NCBI GenBank assembly: GCA_046462535.1
Contig: JBKGVF010000020.1
Coordinates: forward strand, 62,001 to 126,000
DNA length: 64,000 bases
From: JAAZCI01 sp046462535
GTDB lineage: Bacteria > Pseudomonadota > Gammaproteobacteria > Cardiobacteriales > Wohlfahrtiimonadaceae
Direction of reading: 5' to 3'
The translations under genes were made by a program, and so were the position numbers. The notes below the pieces were generated by a model. The model was not told the DNA's origin. It did no database searches and saw only the letters and a program-made list of their open reading frames with translations. Positions 34,679 through 43,427 of the stretch are shown here, piece by piece. The number at the start of each line of letters is the position of its first letter. Positions within the stretch are counted from its first letter, which is position 1.

Positions 34679-34692
34679 GGAGTAGGAATCCC

Positions 34693-35499
34693 ATGCCTAA
34701 TCATAGATCAATGTTGTTATCACCCACTTGGCCAACACCACCACAGATTCGTGCCTATAGCACCACCCGCCTTGGCGGTGGAAGTCACCCCCCCTTCAAT
34801 TCACTCAACCTTGGACTCTCAACAGAGGATGATCCTGCTGTTGTTGCTGAGAATCGTAGGCTTCTCCAAGAGCGACTCATGCTCCCTAGTGCCCCCTATT
34901 GGTTAATTCAGACCCACTCCAATATCGCTATTGAAGCGACACACACCTACCAACAGCAGGAGGCGGATGCGGCTTACACTATTGAGCCTGGTGTTATCTG
35001 TGCCGTAGTTACTGCCGACTGCCTTCCCCTTTTAGTTACCCATCGTCAAGGGGGAGCAGTTGCCGCAATTCATGCGGGATGGCGCTCTCTACTCAATGGG
35101 GTTATTGAAGAGACCTTAACAGCTCTGGCAGCAAAGAGAGGGGCGATCAGTGATTATCTCATTTGGCTTGGACCTGCAATCTCACAAGCAGCTTTTGAAG
35201 TAGGGCCTGAGGTCTATGATGCCTTTATCGAGAAAACCCCTGCCGACCAGATCGCCTTTCATCCAAGTGATCGCCCACAACATTTTTATGCAGACCTCTA
35301 CCAGCTCGCTCGAAATCGCCTCACCCGAATGGGAGTACCAGAACAGCAGATCTATGGAGGTGATTACTGCACTTATCGAGATGAAGCGCTCTTCTTCTCA
35401 TACCGCCGAGATGGTGCAGCATCGGGTCGAATGGCCTCTCTGATTTGGATTGCTCCGGAAGGTGAGATTAATCCTGAAGTTGAGATGGAAATGGGGTAA
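34693..35499 (+). CDS. pgeF: Peptidoglycan editing factor PgeF (YfiH / laccase-domain protein)
   Basis: A 268-residue cytoplasmic purine-nucleoside-phosphorylase-like protein that in E. coli prevents L-Ser incorporation into the peptidoglycan stem. The DUF152 signature is clear: FNSLNLGLSTEDDPAVVAEN, IQTHSN (His ligand about 75), VTADCLPLLV (Cys about 116) and AIHAGWRSLLNGVIEETL (His about 133); GPAISQAAFEVG and CTYRDEALFFSYRRDG follow. AAGGAG lies before the ATG. Its position after rluD is conserved in many relatives. Confidence 0.95.
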   Translation: MPNHRSMLLSPTWPTPPQIRAYSTTRLGGGSHPPFNSLNLGLSTEDDPAVVAENRRLLQERLMLPSAPYWLIQTHSNIAIEATHTYQQQEADAAYTIEPGVICAVVTADCLPLLVTHRQGGAVAAIHAGWRSLLNGVIEETLTALAAKRGAISDYLIWLGPAISQAAFEVGPEVYDAFIEKTPADQIAFHPSDRPQHFYADLYQLARNRLTRMGVPEQQIYGGDYCTYRDEALFFSYRRDGAASGRMASLIWIAPEGEINPEVEMEMG

Positions 35500-35530
35500 A
35501 ATAGAGCCCTATTTCACTAATAGAATCGTT

Positions 35531-35552
35531 TTAAACCGCAATGACGGTTTAA
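35531..35552. repeat. Hairpin between pgeF and miaB
   Basis: TTAAACCG and CGGTTTAA form an 8-bp perfect stem around a 6-base loop. It could be a weak terminator of the rluD-pgeF transcript; no T-run beyond CTTAATTT. Confidence 0.45.
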
Positions 35553-35617
35553 CTTAATTTATAGGACCAATCCGCTAATCATCATTAGCGCACAAATAGA
35601 GAGATCAATCAGTACTT

Positions 35618-36970
35618 ATGGCGAAGCGCGCTTACAATAAATTCTATATACAAACGCAAGGCTGTCAGATGAATGAGTATGATTCTGAAAAGATGGCCGA
35701 CTCCCTAAAAGCTTTCTGTAACCTTGAGAAGACCCCTAACTTAGATGAGGCCGATGTCCTTATCTTAAACACCTGCTCTATTCGTGAAAAGGCTCAAGAG
35801 AAGGTCTTCTCGGAGTTGGGTCGCTGGCGAAAATATAAGGAGGAGAACCCCCATGTAGTGATCTGCGTTGGTGGTTGTGTCGCCTCTCAAGAAGGGGAAG
35901 CAATTAAACGTAGAGCTCCCTTTGTGGATGTTATTTTTGGCCCTCAAACCCTCCACCGTCTTCCTAAAATGCTTCATGACGTATGGGAAGGAAATGGCAC
36001 TCAAGTAGATATCTCATTCCCCGAAATCGAGAAATTTGACCATCTCCCTAAGCCTCGTGCCGAAGGGGTTATGGCCTTTGTCTCTATTATGGAAGGATGC
36101 AATAAATATTGCTCCTTCTGTATTGTTCCTTACACGCGCGGTGAAGAGATCTCCCGCCCATTTATCGATGTCCTTGGTGAGATTGCAGAACTTGCTGATC
36201 AAGGAGTGCGGGAAGTAACCCTATTAGGGCAGAATGTTAATGACTATCAAGGGGAGATGCCAGATGGGAAAATCGCTGATCTTGCTCTCTTAATTGAGTA
36301 TGTAGCCCAGATTGAAGGGATTGAGCGCATTCGCTTTACTACCTCCCACCCCATTGCATTCTCTGATCGTCTCATTGAGGCTTACGGGCGTGTGCCTAAA
36401 CTAGTATCACACCTACACCTGCCGGTTCAATCTGGATCTGACCGAATCTTAATGTTGATGAAGCGTAACCATACTGCTCTCGAATATAAGGCAAAAATTC
36501 GTAAATTGCGGAGTATCCGTCCCGATATCTCTCTCTCCACCGACATAATCGTTGGATTTCCCGGTGAGACAGAAGAAGATTTTGAACAGACGATGGCGCT
36601 GGTTAAAGAGATGAACTTTGATACCTCTTTTAGCTTCATCTACTCAGCACGCCCTGGAACCCCTGCTGCTAACCTTCCTGATGATGTTCCACTAGAGGAG
36701 AAAAAGGCACGGCTTGCCCGCCTACAAGCCCAATTAACTAAGCAGGCTCAAGCTATTTCAGAGGCAATGGTGGGGACGACCCAAAGAATTTTAGTAGATC
36801 GCCCATCCCGTAATAATCCTAAAGAGCTTGCAGGAAGGACTGAAAATAATCGTGTTGTTAATTTTTTGGCCCCACCGGAGCTGATTGGTCACTTTTGCGA
36901 TGTTGTGATTACAGAAGCACGCCCTAACTCACTACGGGGACGCTTAGCAGATGAGCCTAATATTGGGTAG
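35618..36970 (+). CDS. miaB: tRNA-2-methylthio-N6-dimethylallyladenosine synthase
   Basis: Radical-SAM methylthiotransferase that converts i6A37 to ms2i6A37 in tRNAs. The 450-residue protein has the UPF0004 domain with three cluster cysteines (TQGCQMNEYDSE about 13-24, NTCSIREKA about 51-59, GGCVASQE about 86-93), the radical-SAM CxxxCxxC in EGCNKYCSFCIVPYTRG (about 158-174), and a C-terminal TRAM domain (GRTENNRVVNF). No miaA is nearby. Ribosome site is weak. The need for SAM and sulfur ties it loosely to the sulfur genes here. Confidence 0.97.
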   Translation: MAKRAYNKFYIQTQGCQMNEYDSEKMADSLKAFCNLEKTPNLDEADVLILNTCSIREKAQEKVFSELGRWRKYKEENPHVVICVGGCVASQEGEAIKRRAPFVDVIFGPQTLHRLPKMLHDVWEGNGTQVDISFPEIEKFDHLPKPRAEGVMAFVSIMEGCNKYCSFCIVPYTRGEEISRPFIDVLGEIAELADQGVREVTLLGQNVNDYQGEMPDGKIADLALLIEYVAQIEGIERIRFTTSHPIAFSDRLIEAYGRVPKLVSHLHLPVQSGSDRILMLMKRNHTALEYKAKIRKLRSIRPDISLSTDIIVGFPGETEEDFEQTMALVKEMNFDTSFSFIYSARPGTPAANLPDDVPLEEKKARLARLQAQLTKQAQAISEAMVGTTQRILVDRPSRNNPKELAGRTENNRVVNFLAPPELIGHFCDVVITEARPNSLRGRLADEPNIG

Positions 36971-37064
36971 TTTATTAATTATTACTGCTCCCCAATTTTC
37001 GCGGCAGGAAGCAGAGAGTTATCAACCATTTTTATCAATAGAGTTAATGAGGAGTTTTCATTAG

Positions 37065-38561
37065 ATGAGTACCAATAGATTAGATTTTTCCATCACCACC
37101 GATACGCTCCAAGCGCATCAAACCGATTGTTTAGTGATCGGTATTTGTGAAGAGAAGCAACTCTCAAACGAGGCAAAGGTGATTGATAATGCACTCGATG
37201 GCCTCTTAACACAACTGATTGATGCCGGTGACCTAACTGGTAAAGTTGGGCATCTACTTCCCTTAATAAACCCTCAAGGGATTGCCGCAAAAAGACTCTT
37301 AATCGTTGGATTTGGTAAAGAGGAGAAGCTCTCTCTTGCCACCTTGAAGAAGGGGGTCACTGCTGCCACTAAATGGATTCAAAATAGTGGTGCTACAACT
37401 GCAACCTTTGCTCTCTTAGATCGTTGTACTGAGAAAGAGACTTCACTTCCCACCTTAATGGAAGCAGTAGGCACCGCACTCTATCGTTTCGATGCCCCTA
37501 AAAAAGAGGCTCAACCTAAAGCAAAGCTTACTACGATTAAGATTTTAGAGAAGGAGCAGAATAAGAACCTTGATGCTGCATTGAGGTATGGTGCTGCTCT
37601 TGTTTCTGGCATGAATATCACGCGCGACTTAGCCAATACACCCGCTAACTATATGACGCCGACAAAACTTGCTCAAGCCGCTGAGGAGTTATCTCAGACC
37701 CATAAAACGATTAAGTGCACAGTGATGGGACGAGATAAGATTGAGGCCTTAGGGATGGGTGCCTTTCTTGGTGTCGCACAGGGCTCAGTTGAGGAGCCTC
37801 GCTTTATCGTACTTGAATATAATCAAGCAGAGAAGAGTGAGGAGGCCCCGATCGTTTTAGTCGGTAAAGGGGTCACCTTCGATACTGGTGGAATCTCCAT
37901 TAAGCCTGGTGCGGCAATGGATGAGATGAAGTTTGATATGGGTGGTGCTGCTTCAGTAATTGGTACCTTTAATGCCCTTGCTCAATCAGAGTTAAAGGTC
38001 AATGTAGTAGGAATTATTCCAGCGACAGAAAATATGCCTTCTGGTAACGCCCTAAAACCGGGTGATGTTGTCACCAGCATGTCAGGACAGACCATTGAAG
38101 TCTTAAATACTGATGCTGAAGGACGCCTAATTCTCTGTGATGCCCTCACTTATGCAACACGCTATAAACCAAAAGCAATAATTGATATTGCCACCTTAAC
38201 GGGTGCAATAATTATCGCTCTAGGTTATGAGATCTCAGGACTCTTTAGTAATGATGAGGCCTTAACAGAGGCATTAAGAGAGAGTGCATTTAAAGCAGAT
38301 GATCCCATCTGGCCCTTCCCCATCTGGGAAGAGATCTTCCAACCGATGCTCAAATCGAACTTTGCTGATATGGCTAATATCAGTCCTGGTCGTGGAGCTG
38401 GCTCAATTACAGCAGCTTGCTTCTTAGAGCGCTTTGTAGAGGAATATCCATGGGCACACCTCGATATTGCAGGAACAGCTTGGAAAACAGGGGAAGAGAA
38501 GGGAGCATCAGGACGCCCTGTTCCTCTACTCCTCAATTTTTTAAAGAAGTATGAAGCATAA
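37065..38561 (+). CDS. pepA: Leucyl aminopeptidase, M17 family
   Basis: Cytosolic hexameric zinc/manganese aminopeptidase of 498 residues. The catalytic domain is intact: VGKGVTFDTGGISIKPGAAM (about 265-284) with metal-binding Lys and Asp, MKFDMGGAA, and the M17 signature NTDAEGRLIL (about 346-355) followed by DALTYA. PepA of E. coli also binds DNA in Xer recombination and carAB control; that role cannot be read here. GAGGAG precedes the ATG. It stands between miaB and gapA on the same strand. Confidence 0.96.
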   Translation: MSTNRLDFSITTDTLQAHQTDCLVIGICEEKQLSNEAKVIDNALDGLLTQLIDAGDLTGKVGHLLPLINPQGIAAKRLLIVGFGKEEKLSLATLKKGVTAATKWIQNSGATTATFALLDRCTEKETSLPTLMEAVGTALYRFDAPKKEAQPKAKLTTIKILEKEQNKNLDAALRYGAALVSGMNITRDLANTPANYMTPTKLAQAAEELSQTHKTIKCTVMGRDKIEALGMGAFLGVAQGSVEEPRFIVLEYNQAEKSEEAPIVLVGKGVTFDTGGISIKPGAAMDEMKFDMGGAASVIGTFNALAQSELKVNVVGIIPATENMPSGNALKPGDVVTSMSGQTIEVLNTDAEGRLILCDALTYATRYKPKAIIDIATLTGAIIIALGYEISGLFSNDEALTEALRESAFKADDPIWPFPIWEEIFQPMLKSNFADMANISPGRGAGSITAACFLERFVEEYPWAHLDIAGTAWKTGEEKGASGRPVPLLLNFLKKYEA

Positions 38562-38612
38562 TTCCCTTCAGAGCTTCTATTTTTGTCTATCTTCAATATA
38601 AGGAGAAGTTAC

Positions 38613-39608
38613 ATGACTATTCGTGTAGGTATTAATGGCTTTGGTCGTATTGGCCGCTTTGTCTTTCGTGCAGCGGTTGAACGTAATGATATTGAGATTG
38701 TTGGAATTAACGATCTTATTGATGTTGATTACATGGCATATATGTTGAAGTATGATTCAACACATGGCCGCTTTCAGGGTGATGTAGAGGTTAAAGATGG
38801 TAACTTAGTGGTCAATGGGAAATCGATCCGCGTTACCTCTGAGCGGGATCCTGCAAACCTCAATTGGGGTGAAATTGATGTGGATGTCGTCGTTGAAGGA
38901 ACTGGTCTCTTCTTAACCGATGAGACGGCGCGGAAACATATTGAGGCTGGCGCGAAAAAAGTTGTTATGACTGGTCCCTCAAAGGATAAAACCCCTATGT
39001 TTGTTATGGGAGTCAACGAAGAGACCTATAAGGGTGAAGATATTGTCTCAAACGCATCCTGCACAACAAACTGCCTTGCCCCCATCGCAAAAGTTCTTAA
39101 CGATACATGGGGAATTGAGTCAGGCCTGATGACCACTGTTCATGCCGTTACTGCTACACAAAAGACGGTAGATGCCCCATCTGCTAAAGATTGGCGAGGA
39201 GGTCGAGGAGCGTCACAAAATATTATCCCCTCCTCAACAGGTGCGGCCAAAGCAGTTGGAGTCGTGATTCCTGAGCTAAATGGGAAATTAACCGGAATGT
39301 CCTTCCGTGTTCCTACCCCTAACGTCTCCGTTGTGGATCTAACCGTAAACTTAGCGAAGCCCGCCACCTACGATGAGATCTGCGCCAAGATGAAAGAGAT
39401 GTCTGAAGGGGCGCTTAAAGGGATCCTTGGTTATACGGAAGATGCTGTTGTCTCCACTGATTTTCTTGGTGAGACCTGCACCTCTGTATTTGATGCTGAT
39501 GCTGGAATCGCCTTAACAGATACTTTTGTTAAAGTGGTTGCTTGGTATGACAATGAGATTGGCTACTCCAATAAAGTTCTTGATTTAGTTGCCCATATCT
39601 CTAAATAG
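38613..39608 (+). CDS. gapA: Glyceraldehyde-3-phosphate dehydrogenase, type I
   Basis: Glycolytic enzyme converting glyceraldehyde-3-phosphate to 1,3-bisphosphoglycerate with NAD+. From ATG 38613 (AAGGAGAAG upstream) it has 331 residues: NAD-binding VGINGFGRIGRFVFRAA, the catalytic Cys in SNASCTTNCLAPIAKV (about 148-163), TVHAVTATQKTVDAPS, and WYDNEIGYSNKVLDL at the C-terminus. A frame extending to 38583 has no ribosome site. A strong terminator follows. Confidence 0.98.
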   Translation: MTIRVGINGFGRIGRFVFRAAVERNDIEIVGINDLIDVDYMAYMLKYDSTHGRFQGDVEVKDGNLVVNGKSIRVTSERDPANLNWGEIDVDVVVEGTGLFLTDETARKHIEAGAKKVVMTGPSKDKTPMFVMGVNEETYKGEDIVSNASCTTNCLAPIAKVLNDTWGIESGLMTTVHAVTATQKTVDAPSAKDWRGGRGASQNIIPSSTGAAKAVGVVIPELNGKLTGMSFRVPTPNVSVVDLTVNLAKPATYDEICAKMKEMSEGALKGILGYTEDAVVSTDFLGETCTSVFDADAGIALTDTFVKVVAWYDNEIGYSNKVLDLVAHISK

Positions 39609-39642
39609 AAAATCAATCTCTTCTCATACAGAGATGAGTATA

Positions 39643-39673
39643 AGCCTACACCAGCTGGGTGTAGGCTTTTTTA
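39643..39673 (+). terminator. Intrinsic terminator of gapA
   Basis: AGCCTACACC (39643-39652) pairs with GGTGTAGGCT (39658-39667), followed by TTTTTTATT. Textbook form. Confidence 0.9.
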
Positions 39674-39804
39674 TTGCCAAGCCCATAAATAGTATGGGGC
39701 TCTATTCAGAGCAGAAAGATGTAAAGATGATCGCTTTTTTAAAAAAGAGGAGGATACTGAGATATAAGGGTAATCTGCCCTTATCAACCAAATGGAGGTT
39801 TATT

Positions 39805-40581
39805 ATGACCACAAATAAAGTTGCGATTATTACCGGCTCTGCACAAGGTATTGGACGAGCTATTGCACTACGCCTTGCACAAGATGGCTATGATGTCGTT
39901 ATTAGTGATCTTAAACAAGAGAAGATCGATGAGACCACAAAAGAGTTTATAGCATCAGGACATACGGCATATGCTATCACTGCTGATGTTTCAAAACGGG
40001 AGGAGCAGTTTGCGCTAGTGGAAAAGACAGTAGAGGAATTTGGCCGCCTCGATCTCTTTGTTAATAATGCTGGTATTGTACAGATCAATTCACTTCTCAA
40101 TGTCACTGAAGAGGAGCTTAACGCTATCTACAGTATCAATGTATTTGGCACACTCTATGGTATACAGGCAGCTGCTGAAACAATGAAGCAGCAAGATTTT
40201 AAAGGGAAAATTGTAAATGCCTGTAGTATCGCTGGCTACACCGCTCCCCCCCTATTAGGAGTTTATAGCTCAACTAAATATGCCGTTCGCTCTCTCACCC
40301 AATCAGCAGCTAAAGAGTTAGCTCAATTCAATATTAATGTTAATGCTTACTGCCCAGGAATTGTCGGGACCTCCATGTGGGATAAGATCGATGATGAGAT
40401 GACGACACAGATGGGCACCGAGCGAGGAGCCGCCTTTAACGAGTTTATTAAAGGGATCACCTTAGGGCGCCCCTCTGAACCTGAAGATGTCGCCAATTTC
40501 GTCTCTTACCTGGCATCAAGCGACTCAGATTATATGACAGGACAATGCATCATGATTGATGGTGGCATGCAGTTTCCTTAA
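39805..40581 (+). CDS. budC: Diacetyl/acetoin reductase (2,3-butanediol dehydrogenase), SDR family
   Basis: A short-chain dehydrogenase that interconverts diacetyl, acetoin and 2,3-butanediol with NADH. From ATG 39805 (TGGAGG upstream) the protein has 258 residues: IITGSAQGIGRAIA (TGxxxGxG, about 8-21), NNAGI (about 88-92), catalytic Ser in NACSIAGYTAPP (about 138) and YxxxK in YSSTKYAVRSL (about 152-156), then YCPGIVGTSMWDKID and YMTGQCIMIDGGM. The PGIVGTxMW wording is typical of acetoin reductases. Longer readings into 39589 have no start support. A terminator follows. Confidence 0.9.
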   Translation: MTTNKVAIITGSAQGIGRAIALRLAQDGYDVVISDLKQEKIDETTKEFIASGHTAYAITADVSKREEQFALVEKTVEEFGRLDLFVNNAGIVQINSLLNVTEEELNAIYSINVFGTLYGIQAAAETMKQQDFKGKIVNACSIAGYTAPPLLGVYSSTKYAVRSLTQSAAKELAQFNINVNAYCPGIVGTSMWDKIDDEMTTQMGTERGAAFNEFIKGITLGRPSEPEDVANFVSYLASSDSDYMTGQCIMIDGGMQFP

Positions 40582-40668
40582 AGCAATGCTCTGCAATTGA
40601 GCTTTATTGAGATGCAATGAAATTAGAGTAGATCAAAACCAATTAGATTGACTTTAGAAGTAATCGAT

Positions 40669-40697
40669 AGCCCCTCACTTATTAGAGGGGCTTTATT
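40669..40697 (+). terminator. Intrinsic terminator after budC
   Basis: AGCCCCTC (40669-40676) pairs with GAGGGGCT (40685-40692), followed by TTATT. Confidence 0.7.
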
Positions 40698-40926
40698 ACT
40701 CACGCTCCTCTAAAGAAACCTGCATAAAGAGTGATCAACTATGGCGTAGTGACTACCGAACCATAAATAGAGCTCCCCTCTACTATCTTCGATCAATAGC
40801 TCGATTTAAAAAACTACCTATTTATACTCTATCTTAATATAGAGTAATTGATTGATATTATTCCATTTCCCTATTTGTTTTCTAAAAAAGAGCATGCTAT
40901 ATCTATTAATCAATCACAACTTCAAT

Positions 40927-40947
40927 TGTTAGAGCTACTCTCTAACA
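40927..40947. promoter_or_regulatory. Inverted repeat upstream of the Cys-rich leader ORF
   Basis: TGTTAGAG (40927-40934) and CTCTAACA (40940-40947) are perfect inverted halves around CTACT. It may be an operator (for instance of a LysR-type sulfur regulator) or an mRNA hairpin. It lies about 27 bases before the leader ATG. Confidence 0.4.
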
Positions 40948-40973
40948 TATATCAACTTCCTTTAGGAGTTATT

Positions 40974-41090
40974 ATGAACACGCAACAACGATACAACTAT
41001 ATTGCCCCTTCACACAGCACTACTGTGTTCGGCATGATGATGTGTATCGATCATTGCTGCTGTTGCTGTTCAGCCTGTTACATGGCGTAG
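40974..41090 (+). CDS. Cys-rich leader peptide, probable attenuator of thiosulfate uptake genes
   Basis: A 38-codon ORF with a strong ribosome site (AGGAG, 5 bases, ATG). Residues 21-38 read MMMCIDHCCCCCSACYMA: seven Cys codons in the last fifteen residues, five of them consecutive (TGC TGC TGT TGC TGT), plus a Met triplet. Twelve of 38 residues contain sulfur. It lies 364 bases ahead of a TsuA-type thiosulfate transporter and a TusA-like gene. Ribosome stalling at Cys codons during cysteine shortage would change the downstream mRNA and raise uptake gene expression. A metal-sensing peptide (as in copper-responsive uORFs) or a functional Cys-rich microprotein is the alternative. No family recognised. 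Confidence 0.7.
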   Translation: MNTQQRYNYIAPSHSTTVFGMMMCIDHCCCCCSACYMA

Positions 41091-41454
41091 AGATCTCTCT
41101 TCAAGCAACATTGATTCATCCCTGAATCACAGGCTATCTCTTCATCTAACTCAATTTCATTATCACAATACCCATAAGCTAATGGAGATCTATTAGCAAA
41201 ATGGTGGTTGAAAATGATTCCGCTTTTTAGGCTTAAAGTGCTCTGATGCCCACACAATCGGCATTGGTTAATACTACTTATACTCTTATTAACAGTGGGT
41301 ATTAGGGCTCTTTATCCTACAAAGCAAGACTATAAGGAAGATAATAATGCTCCCCTACTACCATGCACGCGCAGCGCCACTCCGTAAGATTCCCTATAAC
41401 ATAAGATTTATAACAACTTTTTATCTAACTTATCCTTTAATAGGAGAATAATCG
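41091..41454 (+). promoter_or_regulatory. Leader region between Cys-rich ORF and tsuA
   Basis: About 360 bases with local hairpins: TGATTCA/TGAATCA (41112-41129) directly after the leader ORF stop and GCTAAT/ATTAGC (41178-41197). No hairpin is followed by a proper T-run, so any attenuation would be Rho-dependent or act on translation. The stretch 41347-41392 is C-rich and G-poor in part, as Rho-loading sites tend to be. Confidence 0.4.
41347..41451 (+). CDS. Possible 34-codon ORF just upstream of tsuA
   Basis: ATG 41347 follows AAGGAAG and the frame reads MLPYYHARAAPLRKIPYNIR and so on to TAA 41449-41451, three bases before the tsuA ATG. The close spacing would allow translational coupling. 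The peptide is basic and aromatic, without Cys. It may be a second leader peptide or chance; no homologue known to me. Confidence 0.3.
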   Translation: MLPYYHARAAPLRKIPYNIRFITTFYLTYPLIGE

Positions 41455-42513
41455 ATGATTACCGGATTACTAATAGGCACCCTCTTTGGCTTTGTTCTAC
41501 AGCGCTCCCGCTTCTGTATGACTGGTGGCTTTAGGGATATCTATCTTACTCGCAATAATACACTCTTTTATGCCTTTTTAATTGCTATTGCCATTCAGAG
41601 TGTAGGGCTCTATCTATTGACCCAAGGGGGATTAATCTCCATCTCAATAGGTACCTTTTCTCTTATCGGTACCCTTTTTGGAAGTATCCTCTTTGGCATT
41701 GGTATTGTACTAGCAGGTGGCTGTGCAACAGGTACCTGGTATCGTGCTGCTGAAGGACTGATCGGAAGCTGGGTAGCCCTCTTCTTCTATATGATTACTG
41801 CAGCCATCTCCAAAACGGGGATACTTGCTCCCTTCAACCAAGAGATTCGTAACACCACAGAGTTTAATAACTCGATTGCTGCAACAACTCCTTTTTCTAA
41901 CGAGCTGCTGCTTCTCCTTTTAGTTGGGGTAACGGGATATGCAGCCTATCGCACCTTACGTAAACCAAAACTTATTTTACCCACCTTACCACCAAAGCAT
42001 AAGGGGATTCTTCATCTACTATTTGAAAAACGGTGGCATCCCTTTACTGCTGGTGCTGTCATTGGGTTAATCGCACTGATCGCATGGCCTGCAAGTATCG
42101 CAACAGGGCGCAATAGCGGATTAGGAATCACCACCCCATCCGCCAATATAATCAATTTTCTTGTCACCGGTGAGAGTACTTTTATCGATTGGGGTGTCTT
42201 TTTAGTCTTAGGGATCTTCCTTGGTTCATTTATCGCGGCTAAAGGTAGTCGTGAATTTAAATGGCGTCTCCCTGAGCGTAAAATTATCGCTACCAGCGCA
42301 ATAGGAGGAATTCTTATGGGGATCGGTGCAAGTTTAGCAGGCGGTTGTACTATTGGTAACGGCTTAACCAATACAGCAATTATGACATGGCAAGGTTGGA
42401 TTGGGCTCTTTGCAACCATTTTAGGGGTGTGGATTGCCTCCTACTTTGTCTATGTTCGTCCGCGTAGAAGAGCAAAAGGAGCAATCCCAAGCTTTACCCC
42501 CACCAATAGTTAA
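41455..42513 (+). CDS. YeeE/YedE-family thiosulfate (sulfur compound) transporter
   Basis: A 352-residue inner-membrane protein with about nine hydrophobic segments built as an internal repeat. The three functional cysteine sites of TsuA-type channels are present: RSRFCMTGGFRD (Cys21), LAGGCATGTWYR (about Cys91) and LAGGCTIGNGLT (about Cys297). TsuA imports thiosulfate for cysteine synthesis. TAGGAG precedes the ATG. The TusA-like partner follows by 24 bases, the same pairing as yeeE-yeeD in E. coli. It lies behind the Cys-rich leader ORF. Confidence 0.9.
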   Translation: MITGLLIGTLFGFVLQRSRFCMTGGFRDIYLTRNNTLFYAFLIAIAIQSVGLYLLTQGGLISISIGTFSLIGTLFGSILFGIGIVLAGGCATGTWYRAAEGLIGSWVALFFYMITAAISKTGILAPFNQEIRNTTEFNNSIAATTPFSNELLLLLLVGVTGYAAYRTLRKPKLILPTLPPKHKGILHLLFEKRWHPFTAGAVIGLIALIAWPASIATGRNSGLGITTPSANIINFLVTGESTFIDWGVFLVLGIFLGSFIAAKGSREFKWRLPERKIIATSAIGGILMGIGASLAGGCTIGNGLTNTAIMTWQGWIGLFATILGVWIASYFVYVRPRRRAKGAIPSFTPTNS

Positions 42514-42537
42514 TTAAATTAGATGGAGATATTGAGA

Positions 42538-42759
42538 ATGTTATATGAGTTAAAATCCCTTGGTATGGTCTGCCCCTTCCCCTTATTGGAGGCGAAAGAG
42601 ATGATGGAGGAGCTCTCTGAAGGGGATCAATTACGTATTGAATTTGATTGCACCCAAGCTACGGAAGCGATTCCTAAATGGGCTGTGGAATCAGGCTACG
42701 AGGTGATCGATTACCAACAGATCGGGGATGCTGCTTGGACTATTACTGTCCAGAAGTAG
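42538..42759 (+). CDS. TusA/YeeD-like sulfurtransferase
   Basis: From ATG 42538 (GGAG nine bases before) the protein has 73 residues. It shows the TusA fold signature with the sulfur-carrying Cys in SLGMVCPFPLLEAKEMM (Cys about 12), then GDQLRIEFDCTQATEAIPKW. YeeD-type proteins take up or process the sulfur that TsuA brings in, via a persulfide on this Cys. A second Cys (FDCTQA) is common in YeeD. Five codons upstream another ATG (42523) exists but has no ribosome site. A terminator follows. Confidence 0.88.
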   Translation: MLYELKSLGMVCPFPLLEAKEMMEELSEGDQLRIEFDCTQATEAIPKWAVESGYEVIDYQQIGDAAWTITVQK

Positions 42760-42788
42760 ACTACTCCCATTCCTCCCGATAGAATCGT

Positions 42789-42816
42789 GGGCAACCTAAC
42801 AGTTGCCCCTTTTTTA
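42789..42816 (+). terminator. Intrinsic terminator of the tsuA-tusA operon
   Basis: GGGCAAC (42789-42795) pairs with GTTGCCC (42802-42808), followed by C and seven T. Confidence 0.85.
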
Positions 42817-42892
42817 TCGAAGATATCCCTCATAAAATGGAGTGCTGTGCTATCCTAGCCCTACGTAACTATCACAGAATAGAAGGGATTCC

Positions 42893-43411
42893 ATGCATAA
42901 ACGAAATTTACTCTATAGTTTTATTCTCTTTCTTATTATTGCTGCCGGCGTTATTCTCTATTCTGAAAATAGAAGCGTGAAGCCGAAACAGGTTACCTCT
43001 AAAAATGGGTATGTCACCTTAACACTCGATAGTAGCTTTTATGATAACTACTCCGCCAAAAAGGCGCCGGAAGGCTTATTGCTATTACAACACTCTCATC
43101 GAAAGGGGATCACCGTTATGGTTGCTGCATCACTCCTCTCACCTGAGAGTCAAGCGCTGAGTCTAGAGACCTTAGCCAACGAGATGAAGAGGGAGCAGCA
43201 AGCGCTAAAGATCCACCATAGTATGGCGATTATTGATGATGAGCTCTACTACACCCTACTTCGTGATGAGCAAAGTCTCTCCACTTCCCGTCTAAAACGA
43301 GCGGGTGATCTCATTATTGTCACCTCAATTATTGCTGATAAATCGACTCCTAAAGAGCAGATTGCCACACTTTTAGAGAGTATTGAATATACCTTACCAA
43401 CCCAAAATTAA
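42893..43411 (+). CDS. Membrane-anchored or exported protein of unknown function
   Basis: A 172-residue protein with an N-terminal hydrophobic segment (LLYSFILFLIIAAGVILY, about 5-22) that is an anchor or uncleaved signal, so the rest is periplasmic. The remainder (YVTLTLDSSFYDNYS, GITVMVAASLLSPESQ, LYYTLLRDEQ, LIIVTSIIADKSTPKEQ) has the alternating beta/helix look of the DcrB/DUF1795 family, but I am not certain. The next gene begins shortly after, so it is probably an operon partner. Confidence 0.6.
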   Translation: MHKRNLLYSFILFLIIAAGVILYSENRSVKPKQVTSKNGYVTLTLDSSFYDNYSAKKAPEGLLLLQHSHRKGITVMVAASLLSPESQALSLETLANEMKREQQALKIHHSMAIIDDELYYTLLRDEQSLSTSRLKRAGDLIIVTSIIADKSTPKEQIATLLESIEYTLPTQN

Positions 43412-43427
43412 AACGAATAGTACCATT

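Noticed and set aside
42012..42419. 135-codon minus-strand reading in the tsuA gene
   Set aside because: Antisense of conserved tsuA helices; Pro/Ile-rich, no start signal.
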